Assembly (NCBI GenBank): GCA_021464415.1
Contig: CM038465.1
Span: 78,712,919-78,776,918 of the forward strand
DNA length: 64,000 bases
Origin: Lonicera japonica
Lineage: Eukaryota > Streptophyta > Magnoliopsida > Dipsacales > Caprifoliaceae
Reading direction: 5' to 3'
A program made the translations under genes and the position numbers. Below are positions 59,353 to 64,000 of this stretch, piece after piece (the stretch's first letter is position 1; each line of letters begins with the position of its first letter). A model generated the notes under the pieces. It had not been told where the DNA came from. It did no database searches and saw nothing but the letters and a program-made list of their open reading frames with translations.

Positions 59353-60291
59353 ATTTATGTTGGTGCTAAAAACTGGAAGGATATTCTAGTCCACACAATC
59401 AAATGAATGTATCAAATAATGAAAATGGTAAAGGTGCTGAATTGAGGAGAGTCAATATTTTATAAAAGAGGTTGGCCTCGTATGAATATATGGGTTGGTC
59501 CTCCCCTGTGGAATAAAGTTAGGAGGTCGGTTTGCCTTGTATTGCTAGTAAACTAACAAATATTACAAAGTCATAAAAGTCTCTCTAACTATTATATTCT
59601 CTCAATATTACAATAAGAGGAAGGCCATGCCCGTAGCCTAATCTCTCTAACCCAGGAGCTCTCGAGTAGACTGTGGAGCTATGTGTTTCTATATCTCACA
59701 CTTGTGGTAATATTTGAGGATTCTCTTACTTCAAACTGTTGGTTTGTTAGCTTAAAGCTTACCCTTTTTTCTTAGTTGGAATTTGGTTGTTGGGAGAAGT
59801 AAATTCTTCTTGTATATATATGCCTAGAGGAGACGTGTGGCCAGAGCTCCCAGAGCAGGTCTAAGGTCATGCTTCGATCAGTACCAACTATAACCTTGCT
59901 TCTTTATGAATTTCGGTGCATTAAATGCAGTTAGTGTGCATTTAATGAAAGTGAGGGGAGTTATGCACGCTCTGTGGAGTAGGTGGCAGTCGCTCATGCT
60001 TCTGCAATACACTATGGCAGAGTGGTTGGGTAAGAAAGAGCTCCAGAGCTTGCCGAAAGAGCTCCAAAGCTTGCCGAAAGAGCTCTGGAGCCCGGATCTC
60101 GCAATTTGTCGTACGTAATTGACTCTCGAGCGGATACTCAATTCTTGAGGGCTCTATCCTTCTTACAATATCTTAACACGGCTCCTCCAAGCTCCTCGCA
60201 CTAAAGCGTGCTTGACAGCTGACATGGACAGCCACGTGTCGGCTCGAGGTTGGTGAGGTAAATTGAATTAATAATTTGCACCATCAATTTA
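59353..60291 (-). mobile_element. Solo LTR, family L copy B, ATTTA target duplication
   Basis: The LTR spans 59358-60286 (929 bp) and reads on the minus strand from TGATGGTGCAAATT to TTAGCACCAACA. ATTTA flanks both sides (59353-59357 and 60287-60291). It is homologous to 50153-50935 in inverted orientation. Inside, a 21-bp unit (AGAGCTCCAGAGCTTGCCGA, with a final A) is repeated about 2.5 times at 60037-60090. No internal retrotransposon sequence is attached. Confidence 0.85.
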
Positions 60292-62633
60292 TATTATATA
60301 TATGCATATATGTGTGTGCGCGCATAAATATATTTGACTAATAATTAATTTCAAAAATATCAGTTATCAATAAATCCTAAGTTTCCTAGTTTGAGAAATA
60401 ATTAGAACGTTAACATGTATATACATATATACAATAAATAAATATATATTGGGATAAAATTCCTAGTTTTCTAATATATATTATTTGTTAAAGAATAATT
60501 TATATCTTTCTGAATTTGTTTAACTATTTAATATAGACATTGTAATTATATATATATATATTCTTTCTCTTCGCAATTTATTTATTGCTTTTTTTTACTT
60601 TTTGCATATCAGAAGTCATAGATCTCTAATAAGTGTGAAAATCAATTGGACGGTGTGAAGTACGACTTTGTGATTTTCTAGTTGATCAACAAAACGTGAA
60701 CTCAACTTTTTGATTTTTGGTTTTGATATTCATTATATATATTATGTATTATAATTGTTACACAAAATCTATGACATAAATATATTGCATGTATGTACTC
60801 TTATTGTTTGAAAAAGCTTGGTGAAAGGATTATGTTTTTGCGGATTATTTTTATAAAGTTATTGTAAGTAATTTTTAATTTTTAAAAACCCTCAAAATAA
60901 ATTATAAAAGCACACTCGTTATAGCTTATATATATATATATATATATTAGTTTTTACTAACATAAATAAATTGAATAAATATATATTTAAGACCCCCGTG
61001 CATTGTACGGGTTAAAAAATAGTTTGATATTAATTTTAATATAAACATAAATATATTTAATAAAGTTAATAGAAAACTAATTATTAAAAAAATATTTTCG
61101 ATCAACTAACTTTAGAGAAAAATATTGCATATAACAATTATTGTTTAAAATTATATGTAATTCTCTAATAGTACTATTTTTTTTCATTATATATAACGTG
61201 TTATTTTTGTCTGAATTACAAAATTCACCTTAACATAAATTTTGTTTCTCTTCTACCATTTTCATTTTTACCATTTTTTATGTTTTCTTGTACATTTGTA
61301 AATATTGATTTGATTAAACTATTGTGACATTTAAATTTTGGATTTTATCAAAAAATAATTAGTATGAAAATTTTTTATTTTTAATCTCGCGACAATAAAT
61401 TATCATTAGTTGTCAAGGACAAATCCCTTCATTAAAATTTGTGCGTATCTTTTATACATCATTCTACCCTTCACAAAAATCCTAGATCCGCCTTTCAATT
61501 ATAGAAGTGTAGTATTAAATTGTTAAAAAAATAATGATATCTGAATATATCATATTGTGTTATTATATTTTTTATTGCTGCAACAGTTCATAGTATTAGA
61601 ACAAAGTATTATTGAGTTCTTTTGCTAGTAATGTTTTAGATGGTTTATTATAATTTTGAACCTTATACCAAAATAAATCTTTCATATATACTTTCACATA
61701 AGTTTTTCATGTATAGTTATCAAATCAATTGTATATCTCATCAATTGTGAACCTTCTAGCAAATCCATAATTACTTTAACAGTAGGTGTATTATATTATA
61801 ATAATGGACGTTTTTGGTAAGTGGTACAATATACTTCATTCAAGCATTTCATCGATCTAGAGTTAATCGTTACATATTGCGTAAATATTTTTGTAATCAT
61901 ATAGTAATACTAAGTTAATATTTATAAAGACAGTATGCTATATTTCATAAAAATGTTCGTTATAGATGTATTAAATTAATTGTAACATACTTTAATAGAC
62001 TATTAAATTAATAATTGATAAATTATATATATATATACGTATATGCTCTAAAAATTAATCTATAGTATGTTTAAAAATCATGTGTTTTATAAACTACAAG
62101 CTAGTACCACAAAAACTAAGTATATGATATAACTGAACTACAAATTAAATATTTATTAATGCTACAAGCAAGGAAAATTAGTTTGGTACAGTTAATACAT
62201 GTTTATAAACAAATTTTGAATGATAATCTTGGATTTATTTTTCACCATATATTAAAATTCAAACAGTTAATTTCAGCTTATCTTGTTGATTTCTTAAAAC
62301 TAATTATAAAAAATATTAATCCATATTCAAAATAATAGATTAAATTTAAACAGGTAAAAAATTATATAGTTAAATACAAGTTTTAATAATTGTGAATAAA
62401 ATAAAAAATATATATACTTAAAAACTTTCAACAAGAACATATAATTACATACCATAATTATAAAAAGTGTTAATTAATGTCCAAATTAAAATAAAAAATA
62501 TTTCAAAAACTCACAGAACTTAGCAAATATGTTAATATCAAAACTCCAAAAGAAGAAAAAAAAAGTAAAATTAAACCTACAGAAACAATTCCTCAACTCC
62601 TCATCCTCCATCTATCTCCTTCAACGTCATTAC
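60292..62633. other. Gene-free AT-rich stretch
   Basis: No gene. CCCGTGCATTGTACGGG at about 60994-61010 is a hairpin of the type found near Helitron 3' ends, but a matching start is not found. AAATCCTAGATCCGCCTTT near 61480 resembles a decayed hAT end. Confidence 0.35.
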
Positions 62634-62891
62634 TTACATCATCAATTCTTCATGTTCTTCAATCTCGTCATAATCATCATCATCTAGATTTTTGTTATCA
62701 TTAACATTATCCTATACATATGCATCTTCATTGAAACTGTCGTAAGGTACTTTGTTATCATTTTGTTGATAATATGAATTTTCTCAAGTTTTGGGTTTAA
62801 GATGAGGATAACCCGGTTGAGTGGGCATTCTTTGTGGTGACGGAGAAGAATAACTCACATAAAATTCTTCAAAGATTTCTTTGTAGTAGGA
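62634..62891 (-). pseudogene. Acidic coding fragment with two stops, probably a transposon protein remnant
   Basis: One minus-strand frame reads YYKEIFEEFYVSYSSPSPQR, MPTQPGYPHLKPKT, stop, ENSYYQQNDNKVPYDSFNED, AYV, stop, DNVNDNKNLDDDDYDEIEEH, EELMM, stop. The last codons overlap a strong donor-like AT/GTAAGTAA, so it may be an exon. The acidic, Asp/Glu-rich end recalls the tails of plant hAT or MULE transposase-related proteins, but I cannot match a domain. Low confidence. Confidence 0.3.
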
Positions 62892-64000
62892 TTACTAACC
62901 TTTATTTCATATGATTATTTGTTTCTATATGGAGCTTTAACCATGCTTATTTAGTGGCTTATTACTTTTGTTGTACATGCATATTAATGGATGAAAATGC
63001 AATTTATGACTGTTTGGAGCAACCAAAGTGTCACGCCTAGCATGTTGAATTTCTCAGTGAGTTGCAAACGGTACAATTGCAGAGCATAACTGTTTGTACA
63101 AAAAATTATACAAGTTTGCATCTATTCATGACAAATTGTATTTTTTTAGTAATCATTGTGCACTTTAATCCAATAAATCTATTTTTTATATCTGTTTCAA
63201 AAATATTTTTTTATGTATTCTTTGTATATATATATATATATATTAAGATCTTACTTTAATCCAATAAATCACTTTTTATATCTATTTAAAACTTTTTTTA
63301 TATATAATATGAATGTATATTTAACAAATTTCATCTTTAACACTATGTTCTACAATCAAACAATTATATAAATACTTGAATATCTTTGATTTTTATACTA
63401 TGTCAATATCTATTTTTCTTAATGAATATATGAACAAACATGTATATATATTTCTGTTTTTTTTGTTATTATGTGATTATTTTCTCTCATAATCAACATA
63501 AATGCATTTATCTGTTAATGATTATATATAAGAATATATATATACATACTTAAATTTCAATTTTTATGTTATTATTAGCTGTATTATTTTGTTTTTAAAA
63601 ATACTATTGCATTAAAAAATACAATTATAATAAAATATGTTTTAAATGGTAGTTGTTCAAAGTCAAGTTTCTACAAATATATTAATCAACTAGAAATTAG
63701 GTAGAAGGGCTTATTATACATTGATTTTTACCAAAAATCCAATGAATAATGTTTTTTTGAATGAAGGGCCTATTTTTAATTGGTAATTTGAATAAAGGGC
63801 CTATTTTTAATTGGTAATTAGTGTAAGAGGCCTATTTTGTTTTATATTTTAAATGAATGTATTTGAATAAATTTAAATATCATTTAATTAATAAAAACAT
63901 GTTATGTATTACCTAAATTACCCCTTTTTATGAAATTTTCACAAAAAATATGGACTGCAAAGTTCATATTGCAATAAAATATGAATTGCAAAGTTCATAT
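62892..64000. other. Gene-free AT-rich stretch with short tandem repeats
   Basis: No gene. (TA)n run at about 63223-63243. AAGGGCCTATTTTTAATTGG occurs twice about 31 bp apart (63766 and 63796). The last bases hold two copies of a TATGRAYTGCAAAGTTCATAT block (about 63949 and 63979), the second cut by the window end. Confidence 0.45.

Noticed and set aside
44475..60286. A full-length LTR retrotransposon between two LTRs
   Set aside because: The 44475 LTR belongs to a different family, and the two family-L copies are inverted to each other; no gag-pol sequence lies between.
60994..61010. Second Helitron 3' end
   Set aside because: Hairpin is present, but no CTRR terminus and no matching 5' end could be set.
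1..64000. Organelle-derived insertion
   Set aside because: I recognised no plastid or mitochondrial gene sequence anywhere in the window.

Overview
The window looks like nuclear DNA of a eudicot plant. It is very AT-rich, its genes are split by GT-AG introns, and the space between genes is filled with plant-type transposon relics (hAT, PIF/Harbinger, Stowaway, Helitron-like, CACTA-like, SINE, LINE, solo LTRs). One gene is a MADS-box factor of the euAP1/SQUAMOSA type, a clade restricted to core eudicots. I cannot name the species.

Only three intact protein-coding genes are supported, all in the first third. (1) A three-exon gene on the minus strand at about 3.0-4.3 kb encodes a plant universal-stress-protein-like (adenine nucleotide alpha hydrolase-like) protein. 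(2) A four-exon gene on the plus strand at 8.5-11.65 kb encodes a C-terminal RING-H2 protein, a probable E3 ubiquitin ligase. (3) An eight-exon gene on the minus strand at 13.0-19.4 kb encodes an APETALA1/SQUAMOSA-type MADS-box factor of 242 residues ending in the CaaX box CFAA. I reassembled all three by hand; the exon phases close without a frameshift. From memory, Arabidopsis AP1 also lies near a gene of the first family, so the USP-AP1 neighbourhood may be conserved.

From about 20 kb to the end I find no intact gene. The stretch holds non-autonomous hAT elements with 8-bp target duplications (20.7, 25.5, 31.7, 48.5, 53.2 kb), Tourist-like MITEs with TAA or TTA target duplications, a TIR element with 45-bp perfect ends flanked by 32-bp perfect direct repeats (24.2-25.0 kb), a Helitron-like element (38.4-39.4 kb), a decayed 3' end of an L1-type LINE (40.1-41.4 kb), a 1.55-kb solo LTR (44.5-46.0 kb), two inverted copies of another LTR family (50.2 and 59.4 kb), a 600-bp dispersed duplication (46.4 and 52.1 kb), and an AT-rich composite repeat array (55.6-59.3 kb) invaded by a foldback MITE family.

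The most unusual signal is a set of three MITE-like elements (17.1, 29.2, 37.0 kb) packed with internal palindromes. Two of them share the frame CAC-N5-TGAGCCA-N5'-GTG, in which the N5 arms differ completely between elements but stay complementary within each. That pattern would mean the arm sequence turns over while the hairpin is kept. I know of no description of it, and it is the best candidate here for something new.
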